Shown here: positions 16,741-24,347 of the stretch, one piece after another
How positions within the stretch are numbered: position 1 is the first letter of the stretch
Layout of the letters: each line of letters begins with the position of its first letter
DNA from: Nocardioides sp. GY 10113
GTDB lineage: Bacteria; Actinomycetota; Actinomycetes; Propionibacteriales; Nocardioidaceae
Length of the DNA stretch: 64,000 nucleotides
Reading direction: 5' to 3'
Assembly (NCBI RefSeq): GCF_004919105.1
Contig: NZ_STGK01000014.1
Location: 1-64,000 of the forward strand
Made by a program: the position numbers and the translations under genes
The notes under the pieces: model-generated
The model's input: the letters and a program-made list of their open reading frames with translations, nothing else
Databases searched by the model: none
What the model was told of the DNA's origin: nothing

Positions 16741-17480
16741 GACGACCCAGTTCCGGTTCCGCCTGCGGTGCCGGAAGCGCCGGGTCCGCCCTCCCGGAGG
16801 CGGGCATAGCGCGCGACGGCCGCCAGTTGGGACGAGACCCCGAGCTTGCGCAGCACCGACCGCACCTGGTGGCGGACGGTGACCACCGCGACATCGCGCG
16901 AGTCGGCGATCTCCTGCACGGTGCGGCCGGCGTAGAGCTGGTCAAGGACCTCACGCTCGCTGCGGGTGAGGCTGGCGAACGCCTCAAGCAGTTGCTCCCG
17001 CTCTCCGCGGGCGCGCTCCCACGCACTTCGAAGTCCGGCGTCCTCGACCTCCCGAAGCCGACCCCCGCTGGCGACGCCCCGCGCGGCCGCCACCACCTGG
17101 TCGAGCGAGCTGGATCGGGGCATCACCAGCGTGGCGCCGGCCTCGAGCGCCGCACCCCAGAGCGGGCCGGGCGGCACGGCGGTGAGCACGATCCAGCGCG
17201 TCACCCCGCCCCTCTCCACCAGCTCGCGGATCGAGGTGAGCATGTCGGTGTGGTCGCTCTCGATCAAGGCGATCCCGACCGGCAGCAGTTGCCGACCCTG
17301 GACCGTCCCCGCGGGAAGGACCGCAGCCCACCCCTCGGCGTTGGCCTCAAGCCCAGTGGCGCGCAGTGCGGCGGCCACGGCCTCGGCGATCAGTGCCTGA
17401 TCGGAGACGACGACGACCTCCAGCGAAGTCGCCCCACCCTGCCCGCTGGAGGGCGGCGGATGTCCGGCCAGATCCGGCAT
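16737..17480 (-). CDS. LuxR-family regulator with degenerate receiver domain
   Basis: Start ATG 17480 has AAGGAGG 4 nt upstream; the frame is open further but that start is decisive. The 247-residue protein keeps the receiver fold (EVVVVSDQALIAEAVAAAL) but has lost its chemistry: only Asp27 remains of the acidic pair, Glu74 (ALIESD) replaces the phospho-acceptor Asp, and Arg122 replaces the conserved Lys; Thr100 is kept. The C-terminal LuxR helix-turn-helix is intact (LTRSEREVLDQLYAGRTVQE, then VVTVRHQVRSVLRKLGV). Its DNA-binding half is close to that of the convergent response regulator, suggesting duplication. It may act constitutively, or by a ligand or partner. A TATAAC -10 candidate lies at 17584-17589. 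Confidence 0.87.
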   Translation of the reverse strand: MPDLAGHPPPSSGQGGATSLEVVVVSDQALIAEAVAAALRATGLEANAEGWAAVLPAGTVQGRQLLPVGIALIESDHTDMLTSIRELVERGGVTRWIVLTAVPPGPLWGAALEAGATLVMPRSSSLDQVVAAARGVASGGRLREVEDAGLRSAWERARGEREQLLEAFASLTRSEREVLDQLYAGRTVQEIADSRDVAVVTVRHQVRSVLRKLGVSSQLAAVARYARLREGGPGASGTAGGTGTGSS

Positions 17481-17630
17481 CGGCCCTCCTTCCGTCGACG
17501 CCTGCTCGGAGGGGAGGCGGCACGCGCCTCCCCCCATGGGTGCCGACCGGTCAGCGCTGCCCCGCGCGGCCAACGCCCAGCGCGTTATACGAACCCCACC
17601 GCATACGGCCGCGCGCCTCGTCACCCCGAT

Positions 17631-17647
17631 TGGGTAACTGCAACCCA
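17631..17647. promoter_or_regulatory. Inverted repeat TGGGT-N7-ACCCA in a divergent promoter region
   Basis: TGGGT (17631-17635) and ACCCA (17643-17647) flank AACTGCA. The site lies between the divergent regulator (start 17480) and exported-protein operon (start 17734), 30 bp upstream of a TAGGTT -10 candidate. It is a plausible operator for one of the two adjacent LuxR regulators. Confidence 0.35.
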
Positions 17648-17676
17648 GTCGACCCGGTACTCGAGCCCCCCGTTCC

Positions 17677-17682
17677 TAGGTT
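17677..17682 (+). promoter_or_regulatory. -10 candidate TAGGTT before the exported-protein operon
   Basis: TAGGTT lies within CCTAGGTTCG (17675-17684), identical to the sequence upstream of the histidine kinase. It is 51 bp before the ATG at 17734, which has its own AGGAGG. Confidence 0.4.
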
Positions 17683-17733
17683 CGTAGCGGCGGGGAGCGT
17701 GGCTCGAGAGGGCACAGACGGCGAGGAGGGGGC

Positions 17734-18423
17734 ATGCGAGGTGGGCCGCTTCTGGCGACCGGGCTGCTGGTGGCGGCGATAGCCGTTCTCGCCGCAGTGG
17801 GTGGCCCCAACGACAGCAGTGCGAGTGCGCCACCTGCGCAGCCCGGGTCGGCGCACGGTACGGAGAGCTCCGTCGGGGCGAGCGACACCCCCAGCTCGGC
17901 CCAGGGGTCCGCACCGGTTCCCCTGGCGACCGACGCGGACGGCTTGGGTAGCGGTGGGGCGGCTGACGGCACCGCGACCGGCAACGCAGGCATCGAGCCC
18001 GCGCCGTCGGCGGAGCCGACCGGCAAGCCCGGCGAGGTGGTGGCCGAACAGGAGCGGAACGCCCCCGAACCGGTCCTGGCCCGGGTTCCCGCGGACGGTG
18101 CCAGCTACGGGAGGTTGGTGGGCTCATTCCCGCACCAGATCCTCCCCCGCGTCCCCGGCACCCAGGTGATCTCCAGCAGCCTCAGCAGCGAGGGCACCCG
18201 GGTCCAGGTCAGCCTGGTGGCCACCGGCGCCGGCGCGAACAAGGTGCTGGCCTTCTACCGGGAGCACCTCGGCCGGTATCGCTTCCACGAGGTGCCCTCG
18301 GCAAGCGTGCCCGGCGCCGAGTCGGCCGGATTCGCGTGGAAGGAGAGCAGCGTTGTGGTCACCGCCGGTCCCGAGGCCGAGCACTACACGGTGTTCGCCA
18401 CCCTGACCGCCAGGGCGGCCTGA
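17734..18423 (+). CDS. Exported protein of unknown function
   Basis: I do not recognise this 229-residue protein. It has an N-terminal hydrophobic segment (about 4-24) serving as signal peptide or anchor, without a lipobox. A low-complexity Ser/Ala/Gly/Pro stretch (about 26-105) is followed by a compact C-terminal domain (about 110-229) with alternating hydrophobic strands (TQVISSSLSSEGTRVQVSLV, VLAFYREHLG, SSVVVTAG). The pattern of a difference-type strand pair and YREHL is reminiscent of small exported domains, but no family is claimed. AGGAGG sits 7 nt before the ATG. Its stop overlaps the MFS start by one base (TGATG), and the MFS stop in turn overlaps the propeller gene, so the three are one translationally coupled unit. 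Confidence 0.7.
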   Translation: MRGGPLLATGLLVAAIAVLAAVGGPNDSSASAPPAQPGSAHGTESSVGASDTPSSAQGSAPVPLATDADGLGSGGAADGTATGNAGIEPAPSAEPTGKPGEVVAEQERNAPEPVLARVPADGASYGRLVGSFPHQILPRVPGTQVISSSLSSEGTRVQVSLVATGAGANKVLAFYREHLGRYRFHEVPSASVPGAESAGFAWKESSVVVTAGPEAEHYTVFATLTARAA

Positions 18424-19682
18424 TGTACGTCTCCGTCCGGGACCGACCTGGGTCCTCGCCCGGCAGCGCGCCCGACGCGAAGCGACGCGTCGCCCCCGTG
18501 GTGGTCACGCTCGGCGTGGTCAGCATGCTGACCGACATCTCGTCGGAGTCCGTCGCCGCGGTGCTCCCCCTCTTCCTCACCGTCGGCCTCGGTCTCTCCA
18601 CCGCGGCGTACGGCGTGGTCGAGGGCCTCTACCAGGGTGTCAGCGTGCTGGCGCGCATCGGCGGCGGCTGGCTCTCGGACCGCTCGGGCCATCCCAAGTG
18701 GGTCGCCTTCCTCGGCTACGGGGTCAGCGCTCTCGCGCGGGTCGGCTTCCTGGCCGCCGGGGGCCTCGGTGCCATTGCGGCGGTCATCACCGCGGACAGG
18801 GTCGGCAAGGGCATCCGCACCGCGCCCCGCGACGCCTTGATCGTCGCCGCCAGTCCGCCGTCCCAGACCGGCTACGCCTTCGGCGTCCATCGCACCCTCG
18901 ACACGACGGGCGCTGTGATCGGCCCTCTCCTGGCGTTCGCGATCCTGTGGTGGATCCCCGACGGGTACCGGACCGTCATGGTGGTGTCGCTCGCGTTCGC
19001 CATCGTGGGGCTTGCTCTGCTCGGTCTCTTCGTCGAGGACCCGACGGACGGCTCGGCTAGAGCCGGCGCGGCGGAGTCACCCGCCGGGTCCGGCTTTAGG
19101 TGGCGCAGCCTGCTCGCCCCGGGCATGCCTCGCGTGCTCGTCACGGCCGGCGCGCTGGGTCTCCTGACCGTCGGCGATGGATTCGTATACCTCGCCCTGC
19201 TCGACAGCGGCGGGTTCGCCCTGCACTGGTTCCCTCTGCTCTACGTCGGCACCAGCGCCGCCTACCTGGCGCTCGCCATCCCTGTCGGCAGGCTCGCCGA
19301 TCGGTACGGCCGGGCACGGACGATGGCGCTGGGCCACACGGCGCTGATGGCGGCGTACCTGGCAACCGTAGCGCCGCTCGGGGCCGCTGCCGCCACGCTG
19401 CTCGTCCTCGGGTTCCTCGGGCTTTTCTACGCTGCCACCGACGGCGTGCTGGCCGCTGTCGCCGGCACCGTCGCCCCGCCGGAGGCGCAGGCGACCGGCA
19501 TCGCGGCTGCGCAGAGCGTCGTCGCCGTCACGCGGATGTTCGCGGCGTTCGGGTTCGGGCTCGCCTGGGCTGTGCTCGGTCCGGCGACCGCGATTCTGGT
19601 CGTCGCGACCTTGCTGGCCCTCATCATTCCCGGCGCATTCCTCGCCATGACCGGCGTCGACCGTGCCAGAGTTGGCCGGTGA
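18423..19682 (+). CDS. MFS transporter
   Basis: The 419-residue protein has about 11-12 membrane helices across its length. Typical major-facilitator loop motifs are present: GGGWLSDRSGHPKWV between helices 2 and 3, RVGKGIRTAPRDALI after helix 4, and the repeat-half counterpart VGRLADRYGRARTM. The R-x-GKG-x-R-TAPRDA segment is seen in a sub-group of MFS proteins often annotated as drug or metal efflux; the substrate cannot be read from the sequence. The ATG overlaps the preceding stop (TGATG) and the stop overlaps the next GTG. Coupling to an exported protein and a propeller protein suggests export of, or response to, an extracellular compound. Confidence 0.88.
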   Translation: MYVSVRDRPGSSPGSAPDAKRRVAPVVVTLGVVSMLTDISSESVAAVLPLFLTVGLGLSTAAYGVVEGLYQGVSVLARIGGGWLSDRSGHPKWVAFLGYGVSALARVGFLAAGGLGAIAAVITADRVGKGIRTAPRDALIVAASPPSQTGYAFGVHRTLDTTGAVIGPLLAFAILWWIPDGYRTVMVVSLAFAIVGLALLGLFVEDPTDGSARAGAAESPAGSGFRWRSLLAPGMPRVLVTAGALGLLTVGDGFVYLALLDSGGFALHWFPLLYVGTSAAYLALAIPVGRLADRYGRARTMALGHTALMAAYLATVAPLGAAAATLLVLGFLGLFYAATDGVLAAVAGTVAPPEAQATGIAAAQSVVAVTRMFAAFGFGLAWAVLGPATAILVVATLLALIIPGAFLAMTGVDRARVGR

Positions 19683-20737
19683 ACCGGGACCGAGCGGTAG
19701 GCAGCAACCAGGACGGCCCACGCCGATGGCTCAACGACCACCGCGTGGCCGTGTTCGTCGGAATCGCGGTCACGGTTGCTCTCGTCTCCATCGGCGTCGT
19801 AGCCCAAGCGGCCCACCGGTTCGACGAGCGGCACTCCGCACCTCCGGACGTGGCAGTCGCGTCAGGGTCCGCGGACCCTGACGCTCCGCGCATCTACTTC
19901 CGGCACACCGGGGTCGACAACAGTTACGGGCTGCTCGCCTCGGTTCCCCTCGCCGACCCCGGTGGCGCGCGAAAGATCAGCGACGTCGCATGCGACCGTG
20001 CCTATGTCGTTCCCGACACGGTGTCGTGCCTGCGCACGCTGCGCGGCGTGGTCACCCGCTACCGCCTGGTCGAACTGGACGCCGACCTGAACGAGTCGAG
20101 CTCGGTCGCACTGCCCGGGATGCCGAGCCGCACCCGGATCTCGCCGGACGGATCGCTGATCGCAACGACCACCTTCGTGGCGGGCCACTCCTACATGCAG
20201 GAGGGCTTCTCGACAGCGACCGAGATCCGCAAGGTCGGCGGCGGGGGGTACGGCAACCTGGAGAGGTTCACCCTGATCCTGGACGGCAAGGAAGTGCATC
20301 CCCGGGACCGGAACATCTGGGGCGTCACCTTCGCCGACGACAACGCCTTCTATGCCACCGTCGCTACCGGCGACCACACCTGGCTGGTCCGGGGCGACCT
20401 CGAGGCGCGGACGCTCACCTCACTGCGCCAGAACGCGGAGTGCCCATCGGTGTCCCCGGACGGCGCCCGCATCGCGTACAAGGTCGGCGACACGGCGTCC
20501 GGAACCCACTGGTCCTTCGCGGTCCTGGACCTGGCCACCGACGAGGAGACCGTGCTCAAGGGCGAGACCGCCAACGTCGACGACCAGGCGGAGTGGCTCG
20601 ACGACGACACGATCCTCTACGGCCTGCCGCGCGACGACGAGGCGGGGGTCACCGACGTCTGGTCGCTCGACACCACTGCCGACGCGACGCCGCAGCTGCT
20701 GATCGAGCAGGCCTGGTCGCCAGCGGTCGTGCGCTGA
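19679..20737 (+). CDS. Membrane-anchored beta-propeller (TolB/PD40-like) protein
   Basis: GTG 19679 overlaps the MFS stop. The 352-residue protein has a cytoplasmic N-terminus, one membrane helix (about 24-45) and an extracytoplasmic propeller. TolB/PD40-type blade motifs are visible: RTRISPDGSLIATTTF, CPSVSPDGARIAYKV and AEWLDDDTILYGL, each with the SPDG-type turn. Such domains usually mediate protein or ligand binding rather than catalysis. It is the last gene of the exported-protein/MFS unit and runs convergently into the degenerate acetyltransferase. Function is unknown. Confidence 0.75.
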   Translation: MNRDRAVGSNQDGPRRWLNDHRVAVFVGIAVTVALVSIGVVAQAAHRFDERHSAPPDVAVASGSADPDAPRIYFRHTGVDNSYGLLASVPLADPGGARKISDVACDRAYVVPDTVSCLRTLRGVVTRYRLVELDADLNESSSVALPGMPSRTRISPDGSLIATTTFVAGHSYMQEGFSTATEIRKVGGGGYGNLERFTLILDGKEVHPRDRNIWGVTFADDNAFYATVATGDHTWLVRGDLEARTLTSLRQNAECPSVSPDGARIAYKVGDTASGTHWSFAVLDLATDEETVLKGETANVDDQAEWLDDDTILYGLPRDDEAGVTDVWSLDTTADATPQLLIEQAWSPAVVR

Positions 20738-20739
20738 AG

Positions 20740-20996
20740 CGTCAAGACAGCCAGCCACTCGGTCAGTTCCCGCGGTCCCCCCAGCGGCCGTGCCGGCACA
20801 CCGCCCCAGAGCTCGACGGCCGGGAGATCGTTCAGCAGCGCGGTACCCAACACCAGAACCGACTCGCCACCGATCTCGACCCGCTCCCGCACCGATTCGG
20901 CAACGCCGAGGTAGTCGCCGGAAAGGCCCACCTGTCGCCTGCGGCGAGGATCTCCCGAGCGAGTCAGCCGCCGGCGACAAGGAGCGGGCCCGTCAT
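20740..20996 (-). pseudogene. Degraded sugar O/N-acyltransferase (NeuD/PglD-like)
   Basis: After the aminotransferase stop a new reading frame begins with ATG 20996 (TGATG overlap): MTGPLLVAGG, then an in-frame TGA, then LAREILAAGD. This is the usual N-terminus of NeuD/PglD-type acyltransferases, where the stop occupies the place of a Gly codon. The middle of the gene is missing. In another frame the text resumes as a left-handed beta-helix C-terminus, with VEIGGESVLVLG and LLNDLPAVELWGGVPARPLG (about 20760-20930). The gene thus carries at least one nonsense codon, a large internal deletion of roughly 120 codons and a frameshift. It was the fourth gene of the sugar-nucleotide operon. A functional acetyltransferase of another type is present at 29545. 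Confidence 0.6.
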
Positions 20997-22135
20997 CAAC
21001 TCGGCGCCGGGTCTCGGAGAACGTCGATCACCCGCTGTTGCTCGGAGGCGAGCAACTGGTGGTAGAGCGGGAGGATGAGCGTGTTGCGGGTCAAGCGTTC
21101 GGTGGCCGGCAACGGGACTACCACGCCGCGGTGATCGGCGTACGCGGGCTCGAGGTGTGCCGCCATGATCCCCCGACGAGCGGAGACCCCTGCCCTCGCC
21201 AGCGCGCCGAGCAGCCCGTCCCTGCTCACCGGGTAGTCCTCGCGCACCTCCACCCAGTACGACTGGTAGTTGGTGGTTCCGTACGAGGGATCCTCGACAG
21301 CCCGGAGACCATCGATCTCCGCGATCTCCTTGGAATAGGCGGCGGCCAGCTCGCGGCGACGTCGCACCACCTCGCCAAGGCGTTCGATCTGGACCAGACC
21401 GACGGCTGCCTGGAGGTCGGTCATCCGATAGTTGAAACCCACCTCCGCATACTCCTCGGGCCCCGAGAGTACCTCCGCGTGGCGCGACGCCGCGGACGCC
21501 GACATCGCATGCTCCCGCAACCGCCGAGCACGCAGAGCCCAGGCGGCGTTGGTCGAGGTCAGCATGCCGCCCTCGCCGGTGGTGAGGATCTTGCGAGGGT
21601 GGAACGACCATGCGGCCACCTCGGCGCCCGCTCCGACCGGGCGGCCGCGGTAGACGGACCCGGCGGCACAGGCGGCGTCCTCGATCACCGTGATGGCCAT
21701 CGGCTCGCAGAGCGCCTTGATGGGGTCCAGGTCGACCGGCACCCCACCTTGGTCCACCGCGATCACGGCCGTCGTCTCGGGCGTGAGCGCCGCAGCGATG
21801 GTCTCGGCGGTGATATTCCCCGTGACGGGGTCGACGTCGGCGAAGATCGGCGAGGCGCCTACGTACGTGGGGGCGTTGCTCGTCGCGATGAACGAGTAGG
21901 ACGGGACCACCACGTGAGACCCAGGGCGGACCCCCGCCACGACGAGGGCCAGGTGCAGCGCCGACGTACAACTTGACGTCGCCACCGCGTGATGAGCGTC
22001 CTGCATGTCGGCGAAGCGGCGTTCGAACTCCGCGACCCTCGGCCCCTGCGCCACCCAGCCGGACCGGAGCACGTCGGTGACCGCGGCGATCTCGTCCTCG
22101 CCCAACCACGGCTGCATCACGTTGATGCGTTTCAC
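20996..22135 (-). CDS. DegT/DnrJ/EryC1-family sugar aminotransferase
   Basis: PLP-dependent transfer of an amino group to a nucleotide-linked keto-sugar is predicted, as in WbpE-type enzymes. GTG 22135 overlaps the epimerase stop (GTGA); 379 residues fit the family. Features: SGWVAQGPRVAEFE near the N-terminus, SCTSALHLAL for phosphate binding, VIEDAACAAGS with the PLP-pairing Asp, and WSFHPRKILTTGEGG, where Lys182 should hold PLP. FNYRMTDLQAAVGLVQ is also diagnostic. It is the third gene of the leftward operon after a Gfo/Idh oxidoreductase and an epimerase, and is followed by a ruined acyltransferase. The exact sugar is not determinable, but a 3-amino-3-deoxy hexuronate or hexose is a reasonable guess. 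Confidence 0.92.
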   Translation of the reverse strand: MKRINVMQPWLGEDEIAAVTDVLRSGWVAQGPRVAEFERRFADMQDAHHAVATSSCTSALHLALVVAGVRPGSHVVVPSYSFIATSNAPTYVGASPIFADVDPVTGNITAETIAAALTPETTAVIAVDQGGVPVDLDPIKALCEPMAITVIEDAACAAGSVYRGRPVGAGAEVAAWSFHPRKILTTGEGGMLTSTNAAWALRARRLREHAMSASAASRHAEVLSGPEEYAEVGFNYRMTDLQAAVGLVQIERLGEVVRRRRELAAAYSKEIAEIDGLRAVEDPSYGTTNYQSYWVEVREDYPVSRDGLLGALARAGVSARRGIMAAHLEPAYADHRGVVVPLPATERLTRNTLILPLYHQLLASEQQRVIDVLRDPAPS

Positions 22136-23133
22136 GAGACCACTCCCGCTAGCCGACGTCCTTCTGCGATCTCCGCGCGCAGCGGCCGCCACCAGTCCAC
22201 CAACTCGCGAAGGCCTTCCTCGAGCCCGATCTCCGCGGTGAACCCGAGGTCGCGGCGCGCGGCCTCGACATCGGCAAGTCGTCTGACCACGCCGTTGACC
22301 GCACGCTCGGGGCCGTGCTCGACGGAGAGGTCGGAGTCCATCGCCCGCAGCAGGGCCGAAGCCAGCTCGGCCAGGCTGGTCTCCGCCCCGCTCGCGATGT
22401 TGTAGACACCCTCGCGCACGGGGGCGAGCGCCGCGAGCACGTTCGCGCGCGCGATGTCCCGGGTGTGGACGAAGTCCATCGTCTGGGCACCGTCGCCGAA
22501 GATCAGCGGCGGCTGACCGTCGGCGATCCGCTCCATCCAGCGCACCAGCACTTCGGTGTAGAGACCGTGGACGTCCATCCGCGGCCCGTACACATTGAAG
22601 TAGCGAAGCGCGACGTAGTCGAGGCCGCTCATCGCGCGGAAGCTGCGCAGCATCCCCTCGTTGAAAGACTTCGCCGCACCGTAGAAGGTGTCATTGTTGT
22701 GGTGGTGGTGACGTTCCGTGGTCGGGAACACCTCTGCCATCCCATAGACGGACGCGGAAGAGGCCGCGACGATCTTGTCGACGCCCGCGGCCGCCGCCGC
22801 CTCGACGACGTTGAATGTACCGTCGACCAGCACCTCGAGGGCCAGCCGGGGTTCTTCCGCGCACTGGGTGATCCGGATCGCGGCCTGGTGGTAGACGAGG
22901 TCCCGACCGCGGGTCAGGTCGTGCACCAGGTCGCGGTCGACGACGTCGCCCTCGACGAGCCTGACCTTCCCCGTGGCGCGGGCGGCATCCAGATTCGCCA
23001 GCCGCCCACGGACCAGGTTGTCGAGGACGACGACGTCCGAGGCGCCAGCGTCGACCAACTGGTCGACCAGCGTCGATCCGATGGTGCCGGCTCCGCCGGT
23101 CACCAGCACGCGGGCACCTTGGAGGGCACTCAT
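22132..23133 (-). CDS. NAD-dependent epimerase/dehydratase of nucleotide sugars
   Basis: Extended short-chain dehydrogenase of 333 residues acting on an NDP-sugar, most like UDP-GlcNAc/UDP-glucose 4-epimerases. The Rossmann motif is VTGGAGTIGS (11-20); catalytic residues are in SSASVYG and YGAAK (Tyr-x3-Lys, about 172-176). ALRYFNVYGPRMD is the usual substrate-loop block. A run of four His (about 164-167) precedes the active-site Tyr, where relatives have varied residues. The ATG overlaps the Gfo/Idh stop (ATGA) with GAGGAGGT upstream, and the stop overlaps the aminotransferase start. It supplies a sugar nucleotide for the surface glycan. Confidence 0.92.
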   Translation of the reverse strand: MSALQGARVLVTGGAGTIGSTLVDQLVDAGASDVVVLDNLVRGRLANLDAARATGKVRLVEGDVVDRDLVHDLTRGRDLVYHQAAIRITQCAEEPRLALEVLVDGTFNVVEAAAAAGVDKIVAASSASVYGMAEVFPTTERHHHHNNDTFYGAAKSFNEGMLRSFRAMSGLDYVALRYFNVYGPRMDVHGLYTEVLVRWMERIADGQPPLIFGDGAQTMDFVHTRDIARANVLAALAPVREGVYNIASGAETSLAELASALLRAMDSDLSVEHGPERAVNGVVRRLADVEAARRDLGFTAEIGLEEGLRELVDWWRPLRAEIAEGRRLAGVVS

Positions 23134-24206
23134 GCGCCGACCTCCTCGAGCGGGGCTGGGTCCGGGGCCGCGACGGATACGAGGGTTCCCCCTGCGGCAC
23201 GACTCCGGTCACAGGCGCGCAGTACGCCAAGGACGCGCAGACCCGCCTCCCCGTCGGTGAGTGGGGCGCGGCGCTCCCGGATGCTCCCCGCGAACTCGGC
23301 GACCATCGACGCCAGCGCCTCCCGCTCGGGTAAGGCAGGGGCCCAGGTATCGCCCAGCCTGTAGGAGACCGTCGCACCCGCGCGGTCGATGCTGTCGACC
23401 GCCTGCTGCGTGAGGTCTACCCCGCGGTCGTAGACGCTGAGACGTTGCTGCGGGTTGAGGTCGTCCCAGACCAGAGTCCGCTCGGAGCCACCAATGACCA
23501 TCTGGCGGATCTTGGTCGGGCTCAGCCAGTTCACGTGGACGTGGGCCATCACGCCGTCTCCCAGCGGGAGGCTGAGGTAGCCGACGCAGTCCTTGCCAGC
23601 ACCGATCGGGTCCGCCCCTTGGGCGGCGACGCCCTCCGGCCGCAGGCCGCCGGGCAGCACGAAGTCGAGGATGGAGAGATCGTGGGGGGCGAGGTCCCAG
23701 AAGACGTCGACGTCCGGCTGCACGAGCCCGAGGTTGATCCGGACCGAGTCCACGAACAGCACCTTCCCCAGCGCGCCGGAGGCGACGAGCTCGCGAATCT
23801 TGAGGACCGCTGGGGTGTAGCAGTAGGTGTGGTCGGCCATCAAGACCAGGCCGCGCTCGGCGGCGAGGCGGACCATCGCCGCGCCCGCCGCGGGCGTGTC
23901 GGCCAACGGCTTCTCCACAAGGACGTGCTTGCCGGCCGCGAGCGCACGTTCGGCGATCGCTCGGTGGGTTCGGGCCGGGGTCGCGATCGCAACCGCGTCG
24001 ACGTCCGTCCGGGACAGCACCTCCTCGAGGTCGGTGACCACCGCCACCTCGCCGCGTCCGGCCACCGCGGCCCTCGCCCGGTCCAGGTCCAGGTCGCACA
24101 CCGCACGGAGTGCCCAGTCGCCGCTGCTGGCGAAGTTGCGGATCAGGTTGGGCCCCCAGTAGCCCGCGCCGACCACGGCTACGCCGAGCGCTCGCTTCCT
24201 CGTCAT
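23130..24206 (-). CDS. Gfo/Idh/MocA oxidoreductase, WbpB/WlbA-like
   Basis: ATG 24206 with AAAGGGAGC upstream gives 358 residues. The N-terminal Rossmann domain has VVGAGYWGPNLIRNF; VAIATPARTHRAIAERAL and HVLVEKPLA (with the catalytic-type Lys) follow. The C-terminal domain begins with LMADHTYCYTPA and has VFWDLAPHDLSILDFVL. This pattern is that of the dehydrogenases which oxidise C3 of a UDP-hexuronate before transamination (WbpB/WlbA). Together with the aminotransferase here and the WbpD-like acetyltransferase at 29545 this would make a 3-acetamido sugar; that pathway assignment is inference. First gene of the leftward operon; its upstream region contains GGGTTACC. Confidence 0.88.
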   Translation of the reverse strand: MTRKRALGVAVVGAGYWGPNLIRNFASSGDWALRAVCDLDLDRARAAVAGRGEVAVVTDLEEVLSRTDVDAVAIATPARTHRAIAERALAAGKHVLVEKPLADTPAAGAAMVRLAAERGLVLMADHTYCYTPAVLKIRELVASGALGKVLFVDSVRINLGLVQPDVDVFWDLAPHDLSILDFVLPGGLRPEGVAAQGADPIGAGKDCVGYLSLPLGDGVMAHVHVNWLSPTKIRQMVIGGSERTLVWDDLNPQQRLSVYDRGVDLTQQAVDSIDRAGATVSYRLGDTWAPALPEREALASMVAEFAGSIRERRAPLTDGEAGLRVLGVLRACDRSRAAGGTLVSVAAPDPAPLEEVGA

Positions 24207-24347
24207 TGCGCTGCTCCCTTTCCGGTTGGTTCCACCATTCGATCCGGCCACCCGCCCGGCCGCTGGGGCACGGGCCCGGGTTACCACAACTTGGGGACCG
24301 AGCGAGGGGCCAAGGTCCTGTGGACCTCGGCCCGAGGACGGGCTCGC

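Noticed and set aside
20617..20931. 104-codon frame as an intact small gene
   Set aside because: Only its first part resembles an acyltransferase C-terminus; the rest is antisense to the propeller gene. It is better read as part of a pseudogene.
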